Shown here: in pieces, positions 26,952 through 35,460 of the stretch | Numbering within the stretch: position 1 is the stretch's first letter | Layout of the letters: each line of letters begins with the position of its first letter | Assembly (NCBI RefSeq): GCF_003002915.1 | Contig: NZ_PVTG01000007.1 | Coordinates: forward strand, 62,001-126,000 | Source: Geodermatophilus tzadiensis | GTDB lineage: Bacteria > Actinomycetota > Actinomycetes > Mycobacteriales > Geodermatophilaceae | Length of the DNA: 64,000 nt | Direction: 5' to 3' | Position numbers and translations under genes: made by a program | Notes under the pieces: generated by a model | The model's database searches: none | The model's input: only the letters and a program-made list of their open reading frames with translations | What the model was told of the DNA's origin: nothing

Positions 26952-28217
26952 CTACCCGCGCCCTCCTCCCCGGGCGTGCGGGAACCCGGCAGCCTCCTGC
27001 TCCACCGCGGCGGCCAGCACGTCGAGGTCCCCGACCACGGACGGGTCGGCGACCAGCCCGAAGCCCAGCCGGTCGGCGACCGACAGCACCGCCACCCGCA
27101 GCGCGTGGTGCTGCGCCACCTCGACCAGCGGCTGGACCGCGCCGACGGGCGCGCCGAGCACGGTGACCGCCCGGGCCGGGCCGCGCACGTTCGACACGTT
27201 GAGCGCGAACGACCGCCCGCTGCGCTGCAGCCGCTGCGACCAGGCCGCCAGGCGGGGCGAGAACCGGGCCATCCGGTCCGCGAGCTCGTCGAGCTCCTGG
27301 GCGTCGTGGCGCGCCTTGCGCTGCGCGGTCTCCCGGCGGACGGCGGCCAGCCGGGCCACGGGGTCCGGCTCGTCGACCGGCAGGTCCACGCGGAACCAGG
27401 AGTCGCGGTTGCCGGCCCGGTCGCCGTCGTGGTGCATCGTCACCGGCACCTTGACCCTCAGCCCGTGGACTGGCCCGTGCCGGTGCTCCAGCCACCGGCG
27501 CAGCGCACCCGCCACCACCGCCAGCACGGCGTCGTTCACCGTCGCGCCGGCCAGGCCGCGGGCGGCCTCGTGCAGAGCCGACATCGAGGTCACGGCGAGG
27601 GCGACCTCGCGTCCGCGGCCCACCTCTGCGTCGAACGGGGAGCGCCGCAGCCCGGGGAGGAGCTCCCCGGTCAGCACGCCGGCCAGGGAGGACCGCACCG
27701 GGTCCCCGCCCGGCGTCCCCGCCTCCGGGCTCCCGGAGCCCTGCCCGCCGGGGTCTGGGGTGGCCGGGTCCCACAGCACGTCCTCGGCCAGGCGCACGAC
27801 CGTTCCGCCGTCGGCCAGGGCGTGGTGGACCCGCCAGACCAGGACCGCACCGCCGCCCGCCACCGGGCCGACCACGTCCATCCGCCACAGCGGGCGGCTG
27901 CGGTCGAGGTGCTGCCCGAACAACCGGGCCAGCTCGGTGCGCAACCCGGGATCGTCGAGCGGAGCAGCCGCATCGACGGCCCGGACGTGCGCCGCGACGT
28001 CCACCTCGCCCGAGCGCCACACCGGCTCGTCGGAGGTCCCGCTCAGCCGCCAGGTCAGCCGCGGCGCGTCCGGCAGCCGGCGGGTGACCGCGTCGCGCAG
28101 CTGCCGCAGGTCCGGCGCGCCTGCCGGCAGGTGGACCACCGTGGCCGTGTGCCCCACCAGGTGAGCGTCCTCCAGCGCCAGGATCGCCCGGTCCTCGGCG
28201 GTCAGCGGGACGTCCAC
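26952..28217 (-). CDS. Wax ester synthase / diacylglycerol acyltransferase (WS/DGAT) family
   Basis: A 421-residue protein with the acyltransferase motif HHALADG in VWRVHHALADGGTVVRL, an opening VPLTAEDRAILALEDAH typical of the family, and the C-terminal SNVRGP and QPLVEVAQHHALRVAVLS blocks. It would esterify an acyl-CoA onto an alcohol, at the membrane or lipid-droplet surface. At 421 residues it is slightly shorter than many WS/DGATs (about 460). GTG at 28217 fits the family start; a TTG at 28253 has a better ribosome site (GGAGA) and would add 12 residues. Its neighbours supply a ligase and a hydrolase. Confidence 0.85.
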   Translation of the reverse strand: MDVPLTAEDRAILALEDAHLVGHTATVVHLPAGAPDLRQLRDAVTRRLPDAPRLTWRLSGTSDEPVWRSGEVDVAAHVRAVDAAAPLDDPGLRTELARLFGQHLDRSRPLWRMDVVGPVAGGGAVLVWRVHHALADGGTVVRLAEDVLWDPATPDPGGQGSGSPEAGTPGGDPVRSSLAGVLTGELLPGLRRSPFDAEVGRGREVALAVTSMSALHEAARGLAGATVNDAVLAVVAGALRRWLEHRHGPVHGLRVKVPVTMHHDGDRAGNRDSWFRVDLPVDEPDPVARLAAVRRETAQRKARHDAQELDELADRMARFSPRLAAWSQRLQRSGRSFALNVSNVRGPARAVTVLGAPVGAVQPLVEVAQHHALRVAVLSVADRLGFGLVADPSVVGDLDVLAAAVEQEAAGFPHARGGGRG

Positions 28218-28338
28218 GGCGGCAGCCTGCCGGTGTGCGGTGGGTGCCGACAAGCAGGATCTCCGGTCCCGTGCCGCCGGCCGACGCCCCGACCACCTGA
28301 GGCAGCGATGGACCCTGCCGGACGTGCCAGGACGGTCG

Positions 28339-28884
28339 TCACCCGCGACGGTCGTCCCCGCTCCCGGCGGCGAGGGAGGGCCGCCCCTGGCTGCTGGGGT
28401 CGGACCTCGGAGCGGGTCCGGTGCCGCGCGCGGCGTACCGCAGGCCGACAGGGCGCTCGCCGGCCAGCTGCAGCGCGTCGACCGCACCGACGTCGTCCAA
28501 CCCGTCCCGGCCGGTGAGCTCGAAGAGCTCGACCTGCTCCTCGATCCACCGCTGGTGGCTGTTCCACGCCGTCAGCGGCGTGGTGCCGAGCGCAGCACCG
28601 ATCCGCTCCCACGTCGCCCCGGCGCGCAGCGCCGCACGGATGCCCCGGTGCTGCGCGTCGTAGGCCTGCCGAGCGACGAGATCGCTGAGGTCGAGCAGCT
28701 CCAGGGACTCGTCGAGGTCCAGCGCCTCGACCTGGCCGCGCAGGTGGTCGGTCCAGGATTGCGACGGTCGGACGGACGGACGCGGGAGCGCCGCCGCGCT
28801 GTCCCGCCGGCTGAGGAAGTCCAGCCGGGTCACCGCCGTGACCATGGGGATCGCGTCCACGCGTGGCTCGTGCCTGACCGTCAT
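28339..28884 (-). CDS. Helix-turn-helix protein of unknown role
   Basis: A 181-residue protein. Residues about 55-95 (AYDAQHRGIRAALRAGATWERIGAALGTTPLTAWNSHQRW) look like a helix-turn-helix of the sort found in small actinobacterial regulators. Both ends are low-complexity, and the C-terminus is basic and proline/serine-rich. ATG at 28884 is a choice; one 13 codons later is equally possible and neither has a strong ribosome site. Two tight hairpins lie 47-107 bases upstream of the start. Confidence 0.6.
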   Translation of the reverse strand: MTVRHEPRVDAIPMVTAVTRLDFLSRRDSAAALPRPSVRPSQSWTDHLRGQVEALDLDESLELLDLSDLVARQAYDAQHRGIRAALRAGATWERIGAALGTTPLTAWNSHQRWIEEQVELFELTGRDGLDDVGAVDALQLAGERPVGLRYAARGTGPAPRSDPSSQGRPSLAAGSGDDRRG

Positions 28885-29242
28885 GCCGACCGAGGGTCCG
28901 CAACGAGAGCGCGGGCCTCCGCCACGGACTCGCGTGTCGGAGCCGGGACTCGGGACACGCGGCCGGGCATCACCCTCGCCACTGGCGAGGGCACCGAACG
29001 GAACCAGACCCCCCGGCCGTGCGCCACGGTCAGGAGCCCGCGCGAGCGGCTGGTCGGTGGTCGCGACCTCGATCGGGGTGAGCCGGCCCCGGGTCACCGG
29101 TCGCGGGACGCCTGGTCGGTCGCGAGACCTGGCCCGTGGCGTCACCGGGGGCGCGCGACGGCCGAGGTCGTCGTCCCCGGCGTCCGCCCCGGAGCGCCGG
29201 AGGACGGTGGTCGGGCCCCGGCGGGCGACCGTCCGTCGACGG
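28885..29242. other. Gene-free 358-base gap with two hairpins
   Basis: Hairpin 1: CGCGTGTC (28931-28938) pairs with GACACGCG (28954-28961). Hairpin 2: CCCTCGCC (28973-28980) pairs with GGCGAGGG (28984-28991) around a 3-base loop. They may terminate transcription from the acetyltransferase gene or form a structured leader for the helix-turn-helix gene. No gene is supported in the rest. Confidence 0.45.
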
Positions 29243-29749
29243 TCAGGTCGTCGGTCCTGGTGCTCGTTCCCAGCGCCACACCGGGCCCTCCTCCGCGTCG
29301 TCGATCTCGGCGACCCGTTCGAACCCGAGCCTCCGCAGCACGGTCGTCGACGGGCACTCCTCCGCCAGGGTGTGCGCCCGGACCAGCGCGACCCCCGCGC
29401 GCGCTGCGAGGTCGAGCCACAGCCGCACCGCCCCGCTCGCGTGCCCGCGTCCGCGGTGGGCGGGGGCCACGCTGTAACCGATCTCGACGACCCCGTCGGC
29501 GGGTGGTCCGGTGAACCCGCCCATCCCCACGACGAGGTCGGCCACCGGGTCGATCACGAGGTGGCTGAACCACTGCGGCGGCATCCCGGACCGGAGTGCG
29601 TCGAGCGTCGCCGGGAGCGCCTCCGGGAAGGCGAGGTAGTCCGTGGCCACGTCCAGGCCGAAGCGGTCGCGGAAGGCGGCGTCCGACTCCAGGAGTGCCT
29701 CCGCGATCTCGACGGTGACCGGGACGACCTCCGTGCGGTCGGTGCGCAT
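29243..29749 (-). CDS. GNAT family N-acetyltransferase
   Basis: A 168-residue GNAT of the RimJ/RimL-like group. VVEIGYSVAPAHRGRGHASGAVRLWLD contains the acetyl-CoA loop (HRGRGHAS), and the end reads STTVLRRLGFERVAE. Likely acetylates an amine on a small molecule or protein N-terminus. ATG at 29749 has AGGGAG upstream. It follows the DUF1772 gene by 26 bases on the same strand and is probably cotranscribed with it. Confidence 0.88.
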   Translation of the reverse strand: MRTDRTEVVPVTVEIAEALLESDAAFRDRFGLDVATDYLAFPEALPATLDALRSGMPPQWFSHLVIDPVADLVVGMGGFTGPPADGVVEIGYSVAPAHRGRGHASGAVRLWLDLAARAGVALVRAHTLAEECPSTTVLRRLGFERVAEIDDAEEGPVWRWERAPGPTT

Positions 29750-29775
29750 CGTGGCTCCCTGCGCGCGGAGGTCGG

Positions 29776-30291
29776 TCACGGCCGGGCCGCCTCGGCGGTC
29801 CCGTCCACGCTCGCCCCCTGCGCTGCCGCGGTCGCGGCCACCGTCGCCACGAGGCCGAGGACGACGCGGACGTGGTGCCAGCGGGCCCAAGTCCGCAGCA
29901 GGTCCCGGGTCTCGGGGTCCGTGAGCCGACCGGACGTGAAGCGGTGGTTGGCCGGCTCGTTCACGGTGAGGGTGACGGCGACGACGCCCCCGGTGGCCAC
30001 CGCGGCGACCGCGGCGGCGCCGGACCTGCGGCGGCCGAGGAGCTGGGTGACCGCCGATGCGAGGCTGACGGCGCCCGCTCCGGCGCCCAGCGGGATCATC
30101 AGGCTCCGGATGCGCTCGGCGTGCGCCGTGAACCACCGGCGGAACTCGGCCGGCGGCGTCGCGCGCCAGGACGGCACGAGCACCACCTGGATGAAGACCA
30201 TGCCGCCCGCCAGGACGCCGGCGGACGTCGCCGAGGCCAGCCCGAGCGGCCGGGCCCACCGGGCGACGCGGGTCGTGTGTGCGTGCTCCAT
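29776..30291 (-). CDS. DUF1772 family membrane protein
   Basis: A 171-residue protein with four predicted helices and the DUF1772 pattern: a first helix GVLAGGMVFIQVVLVPSW, a central VNEPANHRF motif, and TWARWHHVRVVLGLVATVAA at the C-terminus. Some relatives are described as anthrone oxygenase-like; activity here is unknown. ATG at 30291 follows GAGAGGAGC. It heads a short operon with the downstream acetyltransferase. Confidence 0.8.
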   Translation of the reverse strand: MEHAHTTRVARWARPLGLASATSAGVLAGGMVFIQVVLVPSWRATPPAEFRRWFTAHAERIRSLMIPLGAGAGAVSLASAVTQLLGRRRSGAAAVAAVATGGVVAVTLTVNEPANHRFTSGRLTDPETRDLLRTWARWHHVRVVLGLVATVAATAAAQGASVDGTAEAARP

Positions 30292-30399
30292 CGGAGGCTC
30301 CTCTCACGCGGTGGCGAACGGGGGCGGTGTCCGAGGTGGTCCCGGGCGTGCTCGCCCTCTCGCCGGCCGGACCCGCTGCGTGCGGGCCGGCCGGTCCGA

Positions 30400-33300
30400 C
30401 TACACCGGTGCCGGCTGTCCCGGATCTGCTCCGGACCTGTCCTCGGTGGACCGGGGACCCGCGCGGACGGCGCCCCGTCCCGCCCGGGCGCCCCGCTCGG
30501 CGGCGACGTCGTCGAGCGTCGTGCCGGTGGCCTGGCGGCGCACGTCCTCCGCCCCCGGCCCCAACCGCACGCGCAGCCCGTCGGCCAGCCGTTCGGTGAG
30601 CTCGCGCTCCACCGGTGGGTCGGGTATCCCCCGGGCCCGCCGGTCGGTCGCGGCGACCTCGAGGAGCAGCAGCGCGTCACGGTCGTCACCCGCCGCCGCT
30701 CGGGCGGCCGCCAGCGCCTCGACGGCGTGGCACAGGGCCCCGCGGTGCTCGATCGCCGTCGCGACCGCCATCGCCTCCTCGGCCAGCGCAGTGGCGGTCC
30801 CGGCGGCTCCCTCGGCGCTCCTGGCGCGCGCCAGGAGCGTCAGCGCGGCCGCCACGCCCTCCCGGTACCCGATCCGGCGATGGGCCTCCAGGGCCTGCTG
30901 CGCCGCGCAGGCGGCCGCCGGACCGTCCCCGGCGCGGAGGGCGTCGCGCGCGCGCTGGGTCGAGGCCAGGCCCTCCAGGTGCGCGTCCCCGCTCCGCCGC
31001 GCAGCGACCGCGGCTGCCGCCGTCCTGTCCCCGGCGTCGGGATCGTGGCGATCCAGGGCGGTGCGCGCCCGGAGGACGACCGCGACGGCGCGGCGCCAGG
31101 AGTCGCCCTCCGCTGCCAGGCGCTCGATCGCCTCGTCGTGCGCGGCGGCGGCTGCGTCGAGGTCGCCGAGCGCCCACAGGGCGACGCCGAGCGTGATCAG
31201 CGCGTCTCCGGTCCCGCGGTCGTCGCCGGCCGCCCGGCTGAGGTCCGCGGCCGCGGCGCAGGCGTCCCGCGCCCGGGCCAGGTCGCCCAGCGGGGCCGCG
31301 ACCAGGCCGACGCCGAGCAGGACCCGTGACCGGACGCGTGGATCGTCGATCTCGGCCCGTTCGGCGCGGTCGAGCCACGAGCGGGCCTCGGCCAGCTGCC
31401 CCTCCAGCGTCCAGAACCACGCCAGCGCGCCGACCAACCGGGCACCCAGCTCGGGTGCGTTGCCGTCCAGGCACCACCGCAGCGCCGCCCGGAGGTCGGG
31501 CAGCACCTCCCGGAGCAGGACGAGCCACGGCTGCTGGGCGTTCGTCCGCACCTGCCGGTCGCCCGCCTCCGCCATCGCGAGGTGGTGCTGCGCGTGGCGC
31601 CTGCGGACCTGGGGTGCGTCGGGAGCGCTCGCCAGCACCTCGCCGGCGTGGGCGCGGATCGAGTCGAGCAACCGGTAGCGGTCGGGACCGGCGCGGGCGA
31701 CCAGCGACTGGCGCACCAGGGAGGCCAGCAACCGGAAGTGCTCGACGTCGGGCGATCCGGGATCGCGCCCCGCCACCGCCGCCGCGGCGTCGACGTCGAA
31801 GGTCCCGGCGAAGACCGCGAGGCGGGTGAGGAGTGCGCGCTCGTCCGCGGTGAGCAGGTCGACGCTGGAGGAGATCGCGGCCCGCAACGTCCGCTGCCGC
31901 GCGACCACGTCCCGGGTCTCCGACACCAGCAGGGCGAACCGGTCGTCCAGTCGTTCGAGGATCGTTGCCGGGCTCACCACGTCCACGTGGGCCGCGGCCA
32001 GCTCGATCGCCAAGGGCAGTCCGTCCAGGACCCGGCAGACGGCAGCCACGTCCGCGGCGTTCGCGTCGTCGATCCGGAACCCCGGTTGCACCGCCGCCGC
32101 ACGCTGCGCGAACAACTCGACGGACGCCGCGCGGCCGATCTGCGCGGTGGTCACGGCACCACCCACGGGGGGCAGCGTCAGGGGTGGCACGGGCCAGACG
32201 ACCTCCCCGGTGACCCCGAGCGGACGACGGCTGGTGGCGAGCTGACGCACCCGGGGGCAACCGTGCAGCACCGCCACGGCCAGAGTGGCTGCGCCGCCCA
32301 CCACGTGCTCGCACGTGTCGAGGACGAGCACCCCGGGGCGGTTCCCGAGGTGGGCCACCACGGCCTGCACCACGTCGCTGCCCGGGGCCGTCGGGGTCCC
32401 CGTGGCGGCGGCGACGACACTCGCGACGGCGGCATCGTCGTGTGCACCGCTGAGGTCGGCGAACCACTCGGGACCACGGTCGGGTCCCCGCTCCAGGACC
32501 GCCAGCGCCAAGCGGGTCTTCCCGGTCCCACCCGGACCGGTGAGGGTCAGCAGTCCCGCCTCCTCGAACGCCGCGGTCACCGCGGTGGTCTCGGCGTCCC
32601 GGCCGACCAGCGAGGTGACGGCACGACGCCCGGAGACCCGCTGCCCGGCCTCCTCCGGCGGACCGACGCCGGCAGCCCCCGGGGGCTCCGGGAGCCCCCC
32701 TCCCGGCACGCGCGGGTCGGCTGCGACCGGCGCAGCGGCCGACAGGGCCGGGTCCTGGAGGAGGACGCGGTGCTCGAGCTCCAGGACCGCCGGGCTGGGA
32801 TCCAGGCCGAGTTCGTCGGCCAGGGTCCGGCGCAGCGCCGCCGCGGCGGCCAGGGCGTCGCCCTGACGCCCGCTCCGGTACAGCGCCAGCATGAGGGAGC
32901 TCGTCAGGTTCTCCCGCAGCGGGTGGGTCCGGGCCAGCGCCTGTGCCGCGGGGACGGCCTCCTGGTGGCGTCCCAGCTCCAGCAGGCAGGTCAGGCGCCT
33001 CTCCTGCGCCTGCAGGTACAGCTCCTCCAGCTCGGTGACGTGGGGCACGGCCCACGGCAGTCCGGCGGCATCGGCGAGCGGGTCCCCCCGCCACAGGTCC
33101 AGCGCCTGGTCGAGCGCGGCGAGGGTCCGGGCCGGCTCTCCACCGGCTCCTCGGACGAGCCGGCTGAACCGGGCACAGTCCACGGCCGCCGCCGGCACGT
33201 CGAGGACGTAGCCCCCTCCCGTCGTGCGCAGCGGGAGCTCCTCCTGCCCTCCGATCGCCCGTCGGAGATAGGAGACCATCCGGTGCACCGCGTTGGCGGC

Positions 33301-33471
33301 GTCGGCGGGCGGGCAGCCGTTCCACGTGCGATCGGCCAGCAACGGCCCGGGCACCGGCTCGCCGGGGTGCAGCAGGAGGTAGGTGAGCAGCACCCGGGGA
33401 TGACCGCGGCGGACCGCCACGGCCTTCCCGCCGGACCGCACCTGCAGCGGGCCGAGGACCGAGAAGTCCAC
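30400..33471 (-). CDS. BTAD/SARP-like transcriptional regulator with ATPase and TPR domains
   Basis: A 1023-residue AfsR-like regulator. The N-terminal OmpR-type winged helix (residues 1-92) and bacterial transcriptional activator domain (95-240) are followed by an NTPase with Walker A TGPGGTGKT at 311-319 and LVLDTCEHV downstream. Tetratricopeptide-like helices fill about 640-980. Such proteins activate secondary metabolism or stress genes after ATP- and ligand-dependent oligomerisation. GTG start at 33471 without a strong ribosome site. It is divergent from wrbA across 205 bases, so wrbA is its most obvious local target. Confidence 0.9.
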   Translation of the reverse strand: MDFSVLGPLQVRSGGKAVAVRRGHPRVLLTYLLLHPGEPVPGPLLADRTWNGCPPADAANAVHRMVSYLRRAIGGQEELPLRTTGGGYVLDVPAAAVDCARFSRLVRGAGGEPARTLAALDQALDLWRGDPLADAAGLPWAVPHVTELEELYLQAQERRLTCLLELGRHQEAVPAAQALARTHPLRENLTSSLMLALYRSGRQGDALAAAAALRRTLADELGLDPSPAVLELEHRVLLQDPALSAAAPVAADPRVPGGGLPEPPGAAGVGPPEEAGQRVSGRRAVTSLVGRDAETTAVTAAFEEAGLLTLTGPGGTGKTRLALAVLERGPDRGPEWFADLSGAHDDAAVASVVAAATGTPTAPGSDVVQAVVAHLGNRPGVLVLDTCEHVVGGAATLAVAVLHGCPRVRQLATSRRPLGVTGEVVWPVPPLTLPPVGGAVTTAQIGRAASVELFAQRAAAVQPGFRIDDANAADVAAVCRVLDGLPLAIELAAAHVDVVSPATILERLDDRFALLVSETRDVVARQRTLRAAISSSVDLLTADERALLTRLAVFAGTFDVDAAAAVAGRDPGSPDVEHFRLLASLVRQSLVARAGPDRYRLLDSIRAHAGEVLASAPDAPQVRRRHAQHHLAMAEAGDRQVRTNAQQPWLVLLREVLPDLRAALRWCLDGNAPELGARLVGALAWFWTLEGQLAEARSWLDRAERAEIDDPRVRSRVLLGVGLVAAPLGDLARARDACAAAADLSRAAGDDRGTGDALITLGVALWALGDLDAAAAAHDEAIERLAAEGDSWRRAVAVVLRARTALDRHDPDAGDRTAAAAVAARRSGDAHLEGLASTQRARDALRAGDGPAAACAAQQALEAHRRIGYREGVAAALTLLARARSAEGAAGTATALAEEAMAVATAIEHRGALCHAVEALAAARAAAGDDRDALLLLEVAATDRRARGIPDPPVERELTERLADGLRVRLGPGAEDVRRQATGTTLDDVAAERGARAGRGAVRAGPRSTEDRSGADPGQPAPV

Positions 33472-33627
33472 GGGCCGCAGCCTAGCCAGCGGGTGGTCCC
33501 GGCAGGGCCGTCACGGAGCGCGGGACGGGCGTCGGGACACCGGCAGGTCTCGCGACAGACCACGCCAGGTCCGTGACAGCCGCAGGGCAGAGCCCGCCGG
33601 TGGACTGTCTCCACCGCCCGACGGCGG

Positions 33628-33648
33628 CCGGCCCCGGTCCGGGGCCGG
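33628..33648. promoter_or_regulatory. Tight hairpin in the wrbA upstream region
   Basis: Nine-base perfect arms CCGGCCCCG and CGGGGCCGG around the loop GTC, ending 28 bases before the wrbA ATG and 13 before its ribosome site. It could be an RNA leader hairpin affecting ribosome access or a DNA operator between wrbA and the BTAD regulator. Confidence 0.45.
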
Positions 33649-33676
33649 AGCCAGCCACCGCACGAGGAGAGCAGCG

Positions 33677-34324
33677 ATGAACGACACCACGTCCGGTCCG
33701 ACCTCCGGCTCCAGCCCGAACGTCGCGATCATCTACTACTCGGCCACCGGGAACGTGCACGCGCTGGCCGAAGCGGTGCGGGAGGGCGCCGAGAAGGCCG
33801 GTGCGCAGGTGCGGGTCCGCAAGGTCGCCGAGCTGGCGCCGGAGGAGGCGATCCGCCGTAACGAGGCATGGGCCGCCCACGCGCAGGCCAGCGTCGACGT
33901 GCCGCAGGCGACGAAGGGCGACCTGCTCTGGGCCGATGCCGTGGTCTTCGGGACGCCGACCCGGTACGGGCTGCCGGCGGCGCAGCTCAAGCAGTTCCTG
34001 GACACCACCGGCGCCCTCTGGGAGCAGGGCCTGCTCGCCGACAAGGTGTACGCCGCGTTCACCAGCAGCGCCACCAGGCACGGCGGTCAGGAGTCGACCC
34101 TGCTGGCCCTGGCGAACACCTTCTACCACTGGGGCGGTTACATCGTGCCGCCTGGCTACACCGATCCCGTGCAGTTCGAGGCCGGCAACCCCTACGGCGT
34201 CGGCCACGTCAGTGACGACGGCGCGACGCCGGTCGGTGACGTCGAGTGCGCGGCCGCCGCCTACCTGGGCCGGCGCGTCGCGACCGTCACGAAGCGGTTG
34301 CTCGCCGGAGCCGCAGCAGCCTGA
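33677..34324 (+). CDS. wrbA: NAD(P)H:quinone oxidoreductase, WrbA type
   Basis: A 215-residue flavodoxin-fold protein. The FMN phosphate loop is YYSATGNVHALAEAV near residues 20-34, followed by FGTPTRYGLPAAQLKQFLD and SSATRHGGQESTLL, the diagnostic WrbA blocks. It carries out two-electron quinone reduction in the cytoplasm, often in oxidative stress. ATG at 33677 with GAGGAGAG upstream. The family is usually about 200 residues, and the first 15 here are a Ser/Gly/Pro-rich addition. Confidence 0.95.
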   Translation: MNDTTSGPTSGSSPNVAIIYYSATGNVHALAEAVREGAEKAGAQVRVRKVAELAPEEAIRRNEAWAAHAQASVDVPQATKGDLLWADAVVFGTPTRYGLPAAQLKQFLDTTGALWEQGLLADKVYAAFTSSATRHGGQESTLLALANTFYHWGGYIVPPGYTDPVQFEAGNPYGVGHVSDDGATPVGDVECAAAAYLGRRVATVTKRLLAGAAAA

Positions 34325-34325
34325 C

Positions 34326-34360
34326 GGACGGCGGCGGGCGGTCGACCGACGCCCGCCGTC
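34326..34360 (+). terminator. Hairpin terminator after wrbA
   Basis: GGCGGGCG (34333-34340) pairs with CGCCCGCC (34350-34357) around a 9-base loop; GGAC and GTCC extend the stem after a three-base bulge. It begins directly after the stop codon. Confidence 0.5.
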
Positions 34361-34411
34361 CCCGGTCACCTCCCCCGCAACGGACAGCCGACCGGACACC
34401 AGGAGTCGACC

Positions 34412-34624
34412 GTGAACACCTACGACCCCGCGGACTACGTCTGCTACGTCCCCATGGACCGCAGACTCGAGCCCTTCGACCCCACCGCACCAGGCGGCCC
34501 CACCGCGCAGCGCCTGCCACGCGGATACGCCAACGCCTCCCCCGCCACCCGCCTGAGGAGCCGCACCGCCGCGCGCGCGGGCTCCGACCCGCGTCGCCGG
34601 CCCGCGCCGGCCGCCGTCTGCTGA
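34412..34624 (+). CDS. Small hypothetical protein
   Basis: A 70-residue open frame starting MNTYDPADYVCYVPMDRRLEPFD. The GTG at 34412 has AGGAG at good spacing, which is the main support. The first 25 residues look protein-like with two tyrosine/valine strands and one cysteine; the C-terminal half is basic and low in hydrophobics. No family recognised. It may be a real short gene or chance. Confidence 0.4.
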   Translation: MNTYDPADYVCYVPMDRRLEPFDPTAPGGPTAQRLPRGYANASPATRLRSRTAARAGSDPRRRPAPAAVC

Positions 34625-34816
34625 CCGGGCCGGCTCGCGTGGCCGGGGCCTCGTCCGGACCCACGGCTGACCAGCGGATCCAGGGCCCTCGGCCTCGTCC
34701 CGCGACCGCCGGTCGCCGTCCGCGAACGCCGCGAGGACAGGATCGCGACAGGCACCGGCTGCACCGGAGCCGTGCACCCGACACCACCCCGCCCCTCCCC
34801 CGCACCTGGAGTCGCC

Positions 34817-35308
34817 ATGCCGTCCCCCGTCGACGTCGCCGCACTGTTGACGACGTCATCCACCCTGCGGCGACTCGGCGCCTACGACATCACCGACGAC
34901 CCGGAACGCGTGGACCTCGACGTCGTCCACGCCTTCCTGTCCGGCGAGTCGTACTGGCGCAGAGGCGTCAGCAGGGAACGGGTCGCACGGTCGGTGCGGA
35001 TGTCGCTGCCGCTGTCGGTGCACCTGGCCACGGCGACACCGACGATGGTCGGTTTCACCCGCGTCGTCACCGACACCGCGACACACGCCTGGCTCGACGA
35101 CCTCTTCGTCCTCCGCGAGCACCGCCGCCGCGGGATCGCCGGCGCACTGGTGGAGGCGGCCCTGTCTCACCCCGCCGTCACCGACGCCTCCCTCCAGCTG
35201 CTGCTGACCGCCGACGCGCACGCCCTGTACGCACGGCACGGGTTCCGGCCGTTCCCCGAGCCGGGCGCCCTGATGGCACGACACCCGCAGGCCTCGCCCG
35301 TCTCCTGA
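34817..35308 (+). CDS. GNAT family N-acetyltransferase
   Basis: A 163-residue GNAT. The fold is clear from VGFTRVVTDTATHAWLDDLFVLREHRRRGIAGALVEAAL, with acetyl-CoA loop HRRRGIAG near residues 102-109, and the C-terminal LYARHGFRPFPEPGALMAR. The GYW-like opening FLSGESYWRRGVSRE matches a small group often annotated only as GNAT. ATG at 34817 with GGAG upstream. 152 bases separate it from the KdpD-like gene. Confidence 0.88.
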   Translation: MPSPVDVAALLTTSSTLRRLGAYDITDDPERVDLDVVHAFLSGESYWRRGVSRERVARSVRMSLPLSVHLATATPTMVGFTRVVTDTATHAWLDDLFVLREHRRRGIAGALVEAALSHPAVTDASLQLLLTADAHALYARHGFRPFPEPGALMARHPQASPVS

Positions 35309-35460
35309 GGCGCTCGCGACGCAGCACCGTCGAGGCCGAGGCCGGCGCCCCCGGCGGACCTCCTGGTGCACCCCTGACCGGGACCGGCGACAGCCGGCCG
35401 CGGGATCCTGATGAGACCTCGGTGCCGGTCGGCACCCCCGCGGCACCGGTACGGTCGACC

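Noticed and set aside
28217..28253. TTG at 28253 as start of the WS/DGAT-like gene
   Set aside because: It has a better ribosome site, but the GTG at 28217 matches the family's N-terminus. Kept as an alternative only.
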